DNA of 64,000 nt from positions 6,796,736 through 6,860,735 of the forward strand of contig NC_072450.1 of NCBI RefSeq assembly GCF_027596085.1. The letters are read 5' to 3'. Both the position numbers and the translations under genes were made by a program. The notes beneath the pieces are model-generated. The model made no database searches, was not told where the DNA came from, and was given only the letters and a program-made list of their open reading frames with translations. Origin of the DNA: Anoplopoma fimbria. Lineage: Eukaryota > Chordata > Actinopteri > Perciformes > Anoplopomatidae. Below are positions 1 to 12,469 of this stretch, piece after piece; the stretch's first letter is position 1; every line of letters starts with the position of its first letter.

Positions 1-166
1 AGAATATGAATGTGGGACGACTAACGATTTCTCTCACATTTCATTTCACTTTCCCATCACATGTTACTTATAGATCCACTATTTCATAAACATACCAACC
101 ACCAGTGTTATTTGTGCTTGCATGCCAATGAGCCAAAACGATTCCATAAGCACGAATCAATTATAT

Positions 167-447
167 ACATTACATTACAGTCATTTAGCAGACGCTTTTA
201 TCCAAAGCGACTTACAATCAGTAGTATATTACATACCATTCACCCATTCACACACTGATGACAGGCTACCATGCAATGTGCCACCATCAGACTCTAACTA
301 ACATTCATGCAACATCCAGTCCACACCGATGGCAAGCCTTCAGGAGCAACTTGGGGTTAAGTGTCTTGCCCAAGGACACATCGACTGGGTATCGAACCAC
401 CGACCCTCTGATTGGAGAACTACCTTGCTCTCCACTACGCCACAGCT
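167..447 (-). mobile_element. tRNA-derived SINE with L2-type 3' tail
   Basis: Read on the minus strand this is a complete short retroposon. The head carries a Pol III A box (TGGCGTAGTGG, 432-442) and, about 33 bases further on, a B box (GGTTCGATACC, 388-398). The body contains the CCTTGGGCAAGACACTTAACC stretch seen in many teleost SINEs. The tail holds a CGCTTT...AAAGCG stem-loop (193-209), the hairpin type that L2-clade LINE reverse transcriptases recognise, followed by GTAAT-type repeats at the 3' end (about 163-180). The element has no coding capacity and would depend on a partner LINE. Target duplications could not be fixed with confidence. It is not a functional tRNA gene because no cloverleaf can be completed. 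Confidence 0.85.
388..442 (-). promoter_or_regulatory. Internal Pol III promoter (A and B boxes) of the SINE
   Basis: The A box at 432-442 and the B box at 388-398 match the classical tRNA-type promoter consensus on the minus strand at normal spacing. They explain why this stretch resembles a tRNA gene although it belongs to the retroposon. Confidence 0.75.
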
Positions 448-2539
448 ACATATAAACCAACTTCCGCTCAATATTTCATCAGCGCTGTCTGGAGAGGGCC
501 AGACTTCTGACACTGGTGGTCAGCTGTGGAGCCACCGCAGCTGATGAAATTATTACCATCGGGTGTTGAAATCCAAGATAACATCATACAGTATTAAAGA
601 ACTGCAGAACAGAACATCAATAGTTTTCATTGATATATTCCAATACCGTGCAAATATCCCCAAGCCCGATTTTAGATTTCAGATAGTTTTGTATGTAAAA
701 TCGCTTTACTTTATTAATTAATACAGTAGCTTTTAATGGATACAGACAAAAATAAAAACACCATCCAATGCAACAATCAGAGCACACTGGAGACACACCA
801 CTATGAGCCACACACACTCTGCCTTCTCCAGTCAGCTCACACAGCACATCTTCACCACCTGCAATCACATCTGGATTGTGTAAATTAGCAAAATCGGGAA
901 ATAAAGCCAGTGACAGCCCTCACACGATCACTTCCATATCCTCTTTATCATTAACAGTCCTTATCATAATACGGGCCAAGCTCACCATCAGAAAACTTCA
1001 ATAAATAAATTGTGTTCACCTATCAAACTTCCTTTTTCAAATGATATTCAGGGTGGGGGATACACTAATTGTCGTGCTGATTTTGGAAGCATCAGTCTAA
1101 TTGCTGTAAACATATGAAATTAGCTGTGACACTCTGCATGATGGATGCTCCGGCACTGCTGGAGGACTAAGTGAAGCATGAGAAGGAAAACGAGGGTTCA
1201 GGGATCACGTCACCCACAAGCATCTCTAGATTTCTGTGTCCTTTTCTTGCTTACTTCCTCTCGGTGGTTGCCGTGGTTCACCGTAAAGAAACCAATTATC
1301 AGCACGCTGCTCATTTATATGCTTTCAGTGCTTTGCATTGACCATTTAATGGTTGAATGTGGGCGTGTGGATGGCGGGATATGATCTTGATTTATGTGTG
1401 CATTCCAAGTTGATAGGGTATTTATAAAAGGAAACTGCACACTGATGGATGGATGCAAGGTTTTATAAACTGAATATTTTTGTGCCGTATTGACTTCACT
1501 GTTCAGAGCTGGAGGATGCCTCCTGTTTGTCACTGACTTAACTTGATCTCTGGAGACGAACTTGACCGGCACGCCAAACACTTGACACCATCACTTCCTG
1601 TTTCAAAAAGCTGTTGGCTTTCAAAGACTGTTTAACAGCAGACCATGCACATCATATCCATCTGTAATAAAACAGATGCAGGCTCTGAACAGCTCTTCAC
1701 CAAAAGCCTTCTTAAGGAGAGGCTCGTTGGACACAAATCAGAGTTTGATCCTCTGAGCCTGGAAAACCAAAGCTCCCTCCAATTCCTCTCATCTCACTAG
1801 CCCGTGCTTTCCTTATCTCGTTCCTCCTCTTGTCCTTAACCTCCATCAATCCCTTCAACCACTTCCCTCATCTTCACTCGTTTGCATCTATCTCCTCTCT
1901 TATCCCTCCGTTTGTTCCGGCCTCTCTTTCTATCCCTGAACTGTACATGTCCTCTCTTGAATAATTCATCAGGCAGACATGAAGAGGAGAAGGCATCGCC
2001 AACAAAAGACCAAACTGAAGGACCGTTGGACACAAGGAAGCACACACCTCAATCACATCAACATTTAGAAACATCCATCAGAGGACGAGCTAATTCCACA
2101 TACCATCACCTCCACATTTGCGGCTTCAGTACCGATGCCTGAGGTTACATTTAGCTCATAAAAACATGAATCCTTCCTCTATTTCCTTTCACTTCTTCTC
2201 TATTATTTGTGTAGTTGTGAACCAGTCTGTTGTTTACTCGCTGCGTCCTTATTCCCTCCTGTCTCTGCAGACGTCTCCCTGTTTGTGCCAGTGAGGATTT
2301 CCCTGGGAGCGTTCCCTCCATCCCAAATGGGATTACACGAAATTCCCACTGCCAGTCCCTCGCCTCCCACCACCCATCCTCCCCCTCCGGGAAATACCAC
2401 AACATCCACAAGCTATTTTATCAAATCCAGTTACTGGTGTAAGAACTTAATCACATTTCATCAAAACATGGCTTCTTTTCAATTTTCAAAATGGAGCCTG
2501 GATTCCTTTTTTTTTTTGCTTTATGACTGCGAGCACAAA
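448..2539. other. Unique non-coding sequence, no gene seen
   Basis: No ORF here looks protein-like and no long repeat is recognised. The part around 1790-1940 is pyrimidine-rich on the plus strand. Short open frames on both strands overlap one another and lack splice context. Confidence 0.6.
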
Positions 2540-2800
2540 AGCAAACGCCGTCCTTTCTGAATTGTTATTTTCCATTGATTCTATCTGGCAGCTTTTTCTT
2601 ATTAATTGTGCCAGACTTGACAGTGGATCCTATTCTTCCCAGTTCTCGCTTAACGGTCCGACGATTCATCCAGATAAAATTCCATTTCGCCAGCTGACAG
2701 GGCAGCCTTCTCCGACTCCTCGTCCTCCTCCTCTTCGCTCCCGGCCTGCTGACAGCCAGATGCCCTTTAATGCACACAATTGATTCTGTGGCCTTTCTGG
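2540..2800. promoter_or_regulatory. Candidate conserved non-coding block
   Basis: This is unique, balanced-composition DNA with AT-rich cores (TTATTAATTG near 2600, CACAATTGATT near 2776) between GC-richer pieces. Such texture is common in teleost regulatory elements. There is no direct evidence of conservation, so this is an inference from composition. Confidence 0.2.
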
Positions 2801-3258
2801 GGAGCTAATAAATGGGGGAGTCTCCACACCGATGTCAGTGACCCCAGATGGATGACCCTGCCTGGCCAGATAACCGGCAGCAGAGAGAGCGACAGTGGGG
2901 GGGAAGATGCTCAGATGTTTGGCATTGGAGAATCGGACAGAAGTGAAGGAAATAACGGCAGAAATGGACGAAGGAGAATAAGAAGTAAAAACTCAAGAAA
3001 CCTAAATTTACTTCTCCCAAAACCTTGGAGAACATCTGGCCTAGTTTACTATTTATACATGTGTGGAGTATGTACCTGTGTGATCACATGCATGTGCAAT
3101 GATGTGGACATAATGAGGACGGATGAGGTCATTCTGGCAGTTGAGGTGGTACACCTGTAGGGGCCACGGCAGGCTCTGTGTTGGGGAATGATGTATGGGA
3201 GCCGGGGTTGGTGTGTTCGAAATGCTCAGCACCAGAGTGCAGCCCAGAATAAAACACA
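2801..3258. other. Unique sequence, no gene seen
   Basis: Open frames of up to 126 codons occur but have no recognisable domain or splice-site framing. A REST-like string near 3228 was examined and rejected. Confidence 0.55.
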
Positions 3259-3340
3259 GTCACCATCATCACCATTATCACAGTCATCATCGTCCACCAT
3301 CCATCATCACCTGCATCGCCCTCGCCATCATCACCATCCA
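3259..3340 (+). repeat. Degenerate (CAT/ATC)n trinucleotide tract
   Basis: The tract is built of CAT, CAC and ATC triplets with many interruptions. It produces an artificial His-rich frame on the plus strand and an Asp/Met-rich frame on the minus strand. It looks like an old, decayed microsatellite. Confidence 0.75.
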
Positions 3341-3949
3341 TCGTGGGTGTCAGTGGGAGCGGTGTAACTGGCTGTGAGTAAAGTGAATCAGTAGAGTCCT
3401 TTCTCTCTGCTGAAACACGTTAGAAACAGCAGAACCATCGTCATCTCAAAGTGGTGATCTGATCTTTTTTTGGCGTCCATCTTTGTTGCTTTGGGCAGAA
3501 ACAACCTGCTAGTTATATACTTCCTTCAAATAGAACTTGTATCTTTACATTTTTATTGTATTTTAGACATGAGAAGTGGCTTTGCTCTCTCTCTCTCTCT
3601 CTGCGTCATTTGAATAAACCTATAATGCATCATGCACTCTGTGCTCCTCATCAAATACACCAGATGGACAGGTATAACAGTTTTCAAGGTCGTGAAAATA
3701 CCAAACAGCTGCAGCGCTGATTATGCCGTTCATTGCACCGCCACATAAAAAGGTCCTTGAAGCCGTTCTGGAGGCGCACAGCGGCCCAACACCTTGTACA
3801 TCAACATACATTTTTCCTTTATTTTGTCACTCTTTTCTTCTAATTTCATCTTAAATTACATCCCTTCATTTTTTTTTTCAGGAATGACCTAGAAGATGTT
3901 ATAGTCTAAAAACCCTAATCTGCTGAAATACGATCACCCTGATACTCTG
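3341..3949. other. Unique sequence with a short (CT)9 run
   Basis: No gene is seen. A (CT)9 microsatellite lies at about 3585-3602 and a T9 run near 3870. Confidence 0.6.
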
Positions 3950-4290
3950 ATGCTGTGTTCCCACTATGAGCGACACAGCAACAGGCTACAAGTCATTTTC
4001 AATGGAAGCAGGTGACATAAAGCCACAAACTAAGAAACGATACAATTCAAAGTTGAACTGGTCTCAACTTTTTTCAGCTCTCCAATGAAGCAAAGTGTCA
4101 ACAAATCATATGTTTTGTTTCACGCTGTTCTGTTCCATCTAATATAAATGGTGTTAACCAGTTCCCAGTGCTTTTTAACAACATAACTACATCAACGAGC
4201 GCTTGAGCGTCACTTCGACTGCAACTCGCCGATGTAGCTGCCAACACTTGGCAGTTTTGTAGCTTTTGTTGCTCGTAGTGTGAACAGCAT
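3950..4290. mobile_element. Non-autonomous DNA transposon (MITE-like) with long imperfect TIRs
   Basis: The left end starts ATGCTGTGTTCCCACTATG and the reverse complement of the right end starts ATGCTGTTCACACTACGAGC. The similarity continues for about 40 bases (ACAGCAACAGGCTACAA against AACAAAAGCTACAA). The interior has no ORF. No clear target duplication is visible, so the superfamily is left open. Confidence 0.6.
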
Positions 4291-4450
4291 TAGCTGTCAA
4301 AAACATTGGTTGGGTCAAAGTCTGCTATTTCAAATTTCACTGTGACATTAAAAAACTGCTGCTGTTCCTGATACTAGAATTAACATCAAGTTCAATGTCT
4401 GCATCCTCCATCTGTGTGCCATCTATTCAGATAATCTACATCCGAGTCAC

Positions 4451-4513
4451 TGAGTCATCAAGTGCACATCAATGCATCCAGACAGACTCTGACGTTAGGG
4501 AGCATTGACGTCA
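4451..4513. promoter_or_regulatory. AP-1-like site and palindromic CRE
   Basis: TGAGTCA at 4451-4457 matches the AP-1 consensus and TGACGTCA at 4506-4513 is a perfect cAMP-response element. An 8-base match is expected about once per 64 kb by chance, so only their closeness is suggestive. Confidence 0.15.
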
Positions 4514-6885
4514 CTGTGGCATTCAGAGCAGCTCTGTCCCCCCTGGTGCTGAACCAATCACTACGGACAAACCAAGCTGGTGCGTCAGCAGGGAAACAGG
4601 CCAACAGGGACAGCAGCGAGACCGTCAGCCCAACAGGTACACAGATAAGTAAAATATTCAACGCACAAGGTCAAGCAATTGTGCTCAATGCCGGAATTGC
4701 GCTCACTCATCCAGGAGAATATCTGCAGTGTAAGCAGTTCTGCAGGGAAGCCAAATGACAGCAAAACAAACTTTTCGCTGACTTTTTGTTATCCCCAACC
4801 TTCCCCCTGAGGAGATGAAAGTGATGATGTAAGCTGTCTTCAAAATTAGACTTTTCACTTGTGAGCCTCCTTCGGAACAGTGACAACCGCTGTTCGGCAG
4901 CGTCACTTGTCATTGTGAAGGGAGGTGTCGTCAAATCCCTGAAAGCGGAAAAGGAAGGAAGTAGCGAGAGAGGATAGACGGGTAAGCGGAGATGGATGTT
5001 CCGCACAGACTCGGCTACACGAGGCGATGAGTTCAGCACAGTCACCGCAGAAACGCTTATCGAGGAGGATGTGTGGGCTCTGAGAAGGAATAGGCTGTGA
5101 CAGTAGATTTAGCTCGTAATTGTCTCTGATTTCCCTTCCTCCACTTTCTATGGTAATCACATTTTAGTGTAAAGAGCGTTTTTGTTTTCAGCATTTTATG
5201 CAGCTGATCTGAGCATGATCGAGATTTCTGTGGCTGCGACGTACGTCTTTTAAATTCTTCTCAACACTCTGCAAAGCAACGCCTCCTCCTCTTATTGCAT
5301 ATGAAAGGCCCATCGCACCCTGGTGTGCATGGAGGAACAGCGGAGACGAGGATTATGCTGCAGGAAGTTTCAATTGGCATTTTAATACCTTCCCTCTGCT
5401 GGAATCCGCTGAAACTGACAGAATTTTCTTTCCTTCTTTGTAAAGAAGGAATCGACAGCTTTCTTAACAGAAAACTTTTAAGCCTGCAGGCAGAGAGTGT
5501 TTGATACTCAGACAGCAAAGTGACAACCGAAAGTGCCAAAGCTGGTTTCAAATTAACTGCCGTGTCGGCTATTAATAACTTTAGTTATGAAACACGTTTG
5601 TGGTGATAAGTGCTGTTAGGGTGTTTGTTGGCTGATTGACAGGAAGCAGACTGTAAAGTAATGCAGCGGCAACAAAAAGTGACGGGAGGAAAACGAGTCC
5701 CGTTTATGGAGCAAATTGGTAACTTTTTTTCTTTCGCCACACTTCACTTGATGTGTCATTTCTAAAAATAACATGTAGCTGTCAGAAAACCTGTTCACAA
5801 AGGCCTGTTTGATTGGCAAAACCTCCTCACATGAGATAGTTGGTGAAGTAGTGACGACTACTGCTGACTAGATTTAATCATAAGGCACTTTTCTAAACAA
5901 AAGTTCTTCATTAAATAACAAGCATGATCGACATATCAACTAACTAACTTAATGAGACAGAATTTACAAAACAGAAATCACAACAGAAAACTAGAAAACC
6001 ATCCAAAGTACAGACAATTATTGCACTCCAGAATACCCCATATTTCAAAAAAAATAAATCCATTCTAGTATTTTTCTAGTTTATATTCTAGTATATTCTG
6101 TTACCGGAAATCTGTCCTGCTCACTGAGCCTTTCTGAAAAGCTTTATCTTTGTTTTTCTGTAATGCACTGTCACATCTGAACAACACACAAAATGCACAT
6201 AAATGGTGCATGTAAGAAGAGCCCTAACGCATTCCAAATTGGCATAAGTGAAATAAAAAATGGGCAGTAAACATGCAGACAGGCAGGCGGCACTACAAAG
6301 AGGGACGGCACATCTGAACTGATGGAGCTTTTATGGAGCAGGGCCAGAGCGACGACAGCCACTAACGGCCTCGTAATGTAGCGATTAGCCTCAAATGGGA
6401 CGAGATGTGCCGGCGTCTCTGGAAGCACCCTGGTGACAGCACTGCTCTCTGGGGAGCAGAGAGCCTGTCAGAGGGGCAGAGGGGCCTCCATCAGTGCTGC
6501 TTCAGCCGGGGGCATCGAGCTAGCAGGTCCTCCAGGCCAGGAGCATCCATCCCCCCACCACCATCCCACCAACGCCTCCCTCTAAGGACGTATAAATCAC
6601 CTGGCTCCTGTCAGCAGCATCTTGGAGAGGAGTCAGCTTGTGTGGAGATGTTGGCTTCTACACTGGAAGACATCCACTTACTAATGAGTCTTTTTTTCTT
6701 CCTTTAGCACCAATTATCATCAACCCAGTTGCCAGCAGAAATGTTGGCATTTCTGAAAACCCCAGATATGTTGAATTAAGCAATTTTGAATTAAAAATAG
6801 GTTTTATAAATATGTTTCATAACAGCCTTGTTTCACACTTGCTGAAATGCACAGTGTCATGTGGTTAACGCTGTGAAACGATTTA
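4514..6885. other. Unique sequence, no confident gene
   Basis: Many short frames occur on both strands, none convincing. A strong polypyrimidine tract plus AG at about 6689-6708 is followed by an open frame of some 50 codons, but no good donor follows, so it was not called an exon. Confidence 0.55.
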
Positions 6886-7150
6886 TTAGGTTTAGGCAAC
6901 AAACTAAAAATTAAACATCATGGTTTTGTATAAAAATAATAAAGTAACAATGTAACACAGCAATGCAACATAACTGCCGTATATAAATAACAACCGCCCT
7001 TAGTGGACTTTCTTACGTAACATTATGTAACATGCATAACGACATTGCGTAACAAGCGACAAAGACAGTGGTCTACTGGGTGAAAGTCCTGTGTTTGTTT
7101 GAACAATCCACCAAACCTCCCACATGACATGAGTGGACTTCTGTGCTTGT
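6886..7150 (+). repeat. Dispersed repeat, family B (TTTAGGCAACAAA type), copy 1
   Basis: The copy contains TTAGGTTTAGGCAACAAA at its left and a GTGAAAGTCCTGTGTTTGTTT block at its right. Related sequence recurs at 24.3 kb (both blocks) and, more decayed, at 9.6 kb and 29.5 kb. The superfamily is not recognised. Confidence 0.55.
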
Positions 7151-7312
7151 TATACTCCTTTCAATAACATTTCAAATGTTTTTTTAATTGTGAGGCATCA
7201 TTTTCCACAATAGCAAACATAGTATTGCCACACCTCTTCCCTATATAAACAAACATTATGTCAAAAGACACAGGAAGAAAACTCTTCCAAAAAAAGTTAA
7301 TTTAATAAATAC
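7151..7312. other. AT-rich unique sequence
   Basis: No feature is recognised between the family B copy and the AAT tract. Confidence 0.5.
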
Positions 7313-7352
7313 ATAATAATAATAAAAATAAATAATAATAATAATAATAATA
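7313..7352 (+). repeat. (AAT)n microsatellite
   Basis: AAT triplets with a few A-rich interruptions are visible directly. The flanks to about 7460 remain very AT-rich. Confidence 0.85.
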
Positions 7353-9589
7353 GCGTTAAAAAAGTTAATAAATAAACACATTTTAATTTATCATAAAATT
7401 TTAAAAAAAGGTTATGATTGAATTTATAAATTAAACAATACAAAAGTTAGAATAATTGTGAAAAAAAGAATAACAAAAAACCTACAAAATGTCTACTATT
7501 AATGACGGTCGATGGATATACTGTGTCTCTGGCTCTGACTGACTGCAGGAACAAAAATGGCGACATTCAACGTACTTGTGTTTTGCAGAAGTTTTTCCAG
7601 GGCTTTTAACCTCTCGTACACTGAAAGGCCCTAACATGCTGAAAGCTTCGTCCTCAGACAGCCTGTCTCTGTTCTTGCCTAGTGAGTCGTCCTCCTCTGT
7701 GATTACGGCAGCGTGTCACTATATGGTAGCCCAGCCATTACTGCTGCTGCTGCTCAACCTCTCGTATCACTCAGAGCTGCATGGTAACATCATTTAACGA
7801 ATGGAGAATAATGGAGCTGAAAGCCAGAACAAGAAAGAACAAGAAAGAGTTGTGTGTTTGTGTATGTGGAGACTGGGGGTTGTAGGGTACCAACATCCAG
7901 CTGAATTCTCTCATCCCTGTCAGACAGGTTTGTGTACAGTCGGATGCCTCCCGTCTGTCAAACAGCCTCTGTCACAGACCAGTAAGAAAACAACGGCTTC
8001 AGAGAGTCTGTCACTGTCCTCACCCCCCAACTCCCACCAGAGGGACCCACAAACTCCTGTTTACAGGGTTAAAAGGATCCCAGCATGTCATGTGATGTGT
8101 TTTTATGGTCATGGTACAATGGCTGCATTTCTATCAAAGCAGGGGGATGAGCATGCGTACCTAGCCCGTGGTTGGGGTTTGGAGCGATGGGAGCACTGGT
8201 TGTCCTGGTAAATAAATGAAAGTGATAAATCTATTTTGTTTTTTATTCATTTAATTACATGTTTTCAACTTTGTCTATTTGTTTAATCCTTTTTGGGTGA
8301 CAATCTTATCCAATTATGCATGGGGGAATATGGATAACATATTCTATAATGGAAAAATCATGGTATTGTCTAACAGTATGCAACATATTGTCACATCATG
8401 TAGCCCTTGTGTGCAATTACAATGACAGATTTTCCCATTTATGCCTCCAATCAGTATGTTTTGGTCGTTTCTCTTTCCTTCAGGCCTAAGGAAATGATTG
8501 GAAGCGCTTATTACAGTCCTGTGACAGCCACATACACCAGATTATGATGGAACATTTGACTTATTGATTGATGGAAACAATTTAAACAAATATGACAAAG
8601 ATGTTTTTGAATAAGAATACCAACCGTAGCTATAATGAAGTTACAGCTCTTGGCTCCAAACCTTCACTGCACGGTCGCTTTGTGTTTTCAGATCAGAAAA
8701 AGATACTTTTAATTATGAAGGACTTTGTGCCCTTTCATTCTTTTATTCAGAGGCATTCTGTGAACTTTAAGGACTCTGTTTCCCATGAGCCAACATTAAT
8801 TTATGACTGTTGCGGTCTGAAGACTTCCTTACTGATTATTTTAGTCTTTTTAATAACCATTAGTGACCTCTCTGTTACATCTTGCCGGTCCCTTCCGTTG
8901 ACCTGCTTCCTCACGGATTTATGCAAAAAAAAAATGTTTGACATTGTTAGTATAAAACAAAGACCACTTGACATATTGTGGAAAAAAAGCTGTCACGGCT
9001 GCAGACATGCCCGGTACTTCATTATGCAAACTGTCAAGATGTTACATTTTCATTCCTCGTGTGTATGAGACACAAAGAACACAGATTTTTATTCAGGAAA
9101 TTCAAGAACAAAGTCTGTGGTGAATGAACCAGAGTGTTAAATAGGACAATATTATGAATAATATTGTTAAAGACGATTCATGTGCTGTCTGTGTAGATTT
9201 TGTTTTTCTGAAATTGTTCATAACTGAATGTAATTCTGTTCCTGTTTACTCCAGCTGCGTTCGTCTGATTGCTTCTTAAAGTGAAGACTCATATGTCTAT
9301 ATACAATTAGGCATAACATAATTTTTATTGATCTGTTTGCACTGTGGTAATCCTTGCTTTTATTATCTGAAATCAAAGGTAAGGCAATTTGCTCAAAGTA
9401 TCCTCATACAACGGTTCGTATGATATCTTACGAATAGTTACTCCTCATTTTTTGTGCGTTTTCCTTCGAAAGCAAGCAACTCTTGTTAATTCCTGCTTGT
9501 TACATGCATAGAGACTTTTCAAAATAAACTTCTATCTTCACAGGAAACTCAGGTTTATGCATCAAAAACTACTTGGTTAGGATTAGGAA
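7353..9589. other. Unique sequence, no gene seen
   Basis: The most extended frame (8592-9068, plus strand, 158 codons from an ATG) has no domain, signal peptide or repeat pattern and is AT-rich. With six frames over 64 kb one such frame is expected by chance. Confidence 0.55.
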
Positions 9590-9700
9590 TATATTGTGAA
9601 ATACTTAGATAAGCTTGGGCAACAAAACTACTTAGTGATGGTTTAGAAAAGATCATTGTTTGGGTTGCAGTACGCAAGTTATGTGACAAAAACGTTGACT
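9590..9700 (+). repeat. Dispersed repeat, family B, decayed copy
   Basis: The string TTGGGCAACAAAACTACTTAG followed by GGTTTAGAAAAGATCATTG resembles the family B head. The remainder is not alignable by eye. Confidence 0.4.
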
Positions 9701-11436
9701 TCTCAATTCACATGGGGAAAGAACAACGGTCTTCTGGAGGAAAGATTGCTGGACATTAGACCTCCCAAATCCCCCCCAAAAATTGTATGGCCCTTAATTT
9801 TATACAAGCTTGGTCACTCCGACTTCCTGCCTTTTGTTTCAATTCGAGCTCATCTGCTCAAATTGAAACAAAAGACGTGTTTAAATTATGCCAAAATTCA
9901 AATAAGTATAAAAGAATTAGCTACCTCTTTAAACACCCAGTCAGGTCCACTGCAGAAGGAAGCAACATGGAGATGAGAGGAATTAAAAAAAAACCCTGAA
10001 GAGTAGTTTGAACTGAAAAAAGCTACCAGCTATTTTTGGCAGCTAATAAAGAAATCACATGACGGTAAAGTATGCTGATCTGTGCAAATATTCCACTAGA
10101 GTGATAAACCGCTTTAAGGCTTTCACTGAATCATCTCCAGGGACTTTGTTTGACAGGTTTCTCACATCATCACTATGTGTGTGTGTGTGTACTGTGTTTT
10201 AATTAAAATGCAGACACGTACTTATTTCAGGCAGAAATGTGTTATTCGAGGTGAAAATGGAGGCAGAGAGAAGCTAAAAGAAGATAATGCATCTATCCAG
10301 TCACTGCTCTGCATTTGTGTCTCTTTACTTTATTACTGAACATTTAGTCATTTGCATATTAGCCGGTGACGTTCGGAAACACAGTGACACTGGGTTTTGA
10401 AGCTAAAAATAAGCAGTATTAAAAATATTTTCAAAGTTGCTCTCTGTTTAAAGAAAGAGGATTTGACTTTGATATGTGTCAACAAGAAGAAAAAGGTAAA
10501 AATCTGTCTAAAATATCTGTTGGTTATTGATCTCAGACTCTAGGATAATTTTGTCTGCTGATCTATTTTGGTTATTCTCAAAGAGCTGAGTGACCTACGC
10601 CTCAGAATAGAAGACAGCCTCTTGAATAGACCCAAAAGAACACAGGCTGGTGGTATTTATACACAACAGTACACAGTGTATCCAATGGCAGGCGCTCCTT
10701 TTAATTGATGTAGTTAAACTGAATCCCCATCTTACTGTAAATTAAAGATTTATCTATCTTATATGACAGTATGCTAAATTTGCATTGTACCCGAGATGCA
10801 ATTAAACTTAATTATTCCTGTGTGTCTCGGTATATGTGCATATGTGTGTGAGTACTACATGTGTGTACCTGCTCTGTGTCCCTGTACACACTAATTACTT
10901 TAATTTAAACTGTAGACTCTTCCTTGTCAGAACTGATTGGCTTCTAATTACTTTAGCATCTCAACTGTACCATAGCAAGGTGCATCAGAGGACGATCCTG
11001 CTGCGGTTTAGAGGTTCGGCAGCTGTTGCTTGGAATTTAGTTTCGGCCTGAAACGGTGGTTGGTTTGAGGTTTGATGGCAATTGATCAAATCTTAATTCA
11101 GACAATCTCTGCTCATCAAACCTTAATCACTTTAAACCCATGAATACAATCCATTTAGGTATAGTATAAAACAATGACTAAGTACCAGATGTTATGTTAA
11201 ATTCAAGTATGTTGTAAACTTAAGTACGACAATCAAAAATCGGCATTAAAGGAACAGAAATTTTGCCAGATCTGCTGTTTAGCTAAACTGAATGTTTGCT
11301 ATACTGATGTTGGTAATAAAAAAGCGAGTAGAGATAAATTGTGTGCTTAGAGGTTATTTAGACTCAAATATGAATGGACTCGAATTGAAGCTGAATCCAA
11401 AACTGAATAATTTATCAGAACTAAACCACATGTGTA
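9701..11436. other. Unique AT-rich sequence, no gene seen
   Basis: Only a short (GT)7 run (10177-10190) stands out. No ORF or repeat of note is seen. Confidence 0.6.
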
Positions 11437-11575
11437 GGCCTGTCATAATAACTAAGCTACAATATAATCATTATATCAGTGGCATGAAATGGTCTTAAAA
11501 TGACTATAATATTGTTCATCTCAAATATTTCTGGGACATTATATCGGTAAAGAAAAGTAGCTATCCTGACAGGCC
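11437..11575. mobile_element. TA-flanked MITE (GGCCTGTCA family), short copy
   Basis: Ends GGCCTGTCA and TGACAGGCC are perfect inverted repeats flanked on both sides by TA (11435-11436 and 11576-11577), as expected for a Tc1/mariner-type insertion. The 139-bp interior has the TATAATATTG and ACATTATATCGG strings typical of the fish family. A longer relative lies at 23852-24232. Confidence 0.7.
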
Positions 11576-11577
11576 TA

Positions 11578-12469
11578 CCAATACGTTCCTTTGCTTCCTT
11601 TCCTTTAATGTCTCTCAAAGTTTTTGAGCAACTGTCGCCATGCGCTGGATACTTTTCACTGCTGCTTTACATTAAAAGTTTTCCACCAGCAAACTACCTA
11701 AGGACTTTTATTGTGAAGCAGCTTCAGTATTGACTTCTTCAGCTTTGATATAGACACACTGCAAACTCTTCAATTCATAAAGTTGGACATATATCAACCT
11801 AACTGTCAGCAGATCAGTTTATGTTTTACAGTGAGGTATGTAAAAACGTACATGAATGCATCGCGCTGCAGCACAGGATCGATCACAAACGTATACACAT
11901 ATCCCAACTGAATGAAAGTTAAACACACGAGTCACCTGCATGTTCATAAACATAGATCACGACAGATGAGGCGACGCAGAATAACAGGCATGAACGTATT
12001 CATTCATTTTTGGGCTTCATGAATGCGAAAGCAGCTTTTTTCAGTTCACTATTCACAACAATAACAAGGGGTTAGCTGATCCTGTGATCTGTTTTCCCAC
12101 CTTTCATGTTCATGCAGGGTGGCTTAGAGGGCTAAACCCCAATTTCACACTTTCATGATGAGGCATGCTGTGGCACGCAAACACAACATCACAAACTGCT
12201 TCAGATCGCTGCGGGTTAAAAGATACGCCACACAAACTGCAATCAGCCATTATGCTCCTCCCTACTGTTAAAAGAACCATGAAACCTCAATAATGTTAAT
12301 TCTGAAAGGCTTCCTGCAAAGAAAACAATAAAAAAAAGTAATAAGAGTGCACAGCATTATCAATATTTTATTGTAGTATTTATTTTAGATTACGTTTAGG
12401 TATTAGTTTCTGTAGTCAGAACTGTAGTCTGTTGAAGAGTAATGTTTACAGTATGCTCAAAATGAAATG
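11578..12469. other. Unique sequence, no gene seen
   Basis: No coding, repeat or simple-sequence feature above background is recognised. Confidence 0.55.

Noticed and set aside
388..442. Possible tRNA gene on the minus strand
   Set aside because: The A and B boxes belong to a SINE; no acceptor or anticodon stem can be completed and the body continues into SINE sequence.
3228..3250. REST/RE1-like string CTCAGCACCAGAGTGCAGCC
   Set aside because: The right half-site has an extra base and mismatches at key positions of the RE1 consensus.
6689..6799. Exon-like frame after a strong polypyrimidine acceptor
   Set aside because: No acceptable donor follows, the frame runs into AT-rich sequence, and no protein is recognised.
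8592..9068. 158-codon ATG-led frame
   Set aside because: AT-rich with no motif; a frame of this length is expected about once by chance in six frames of this window.
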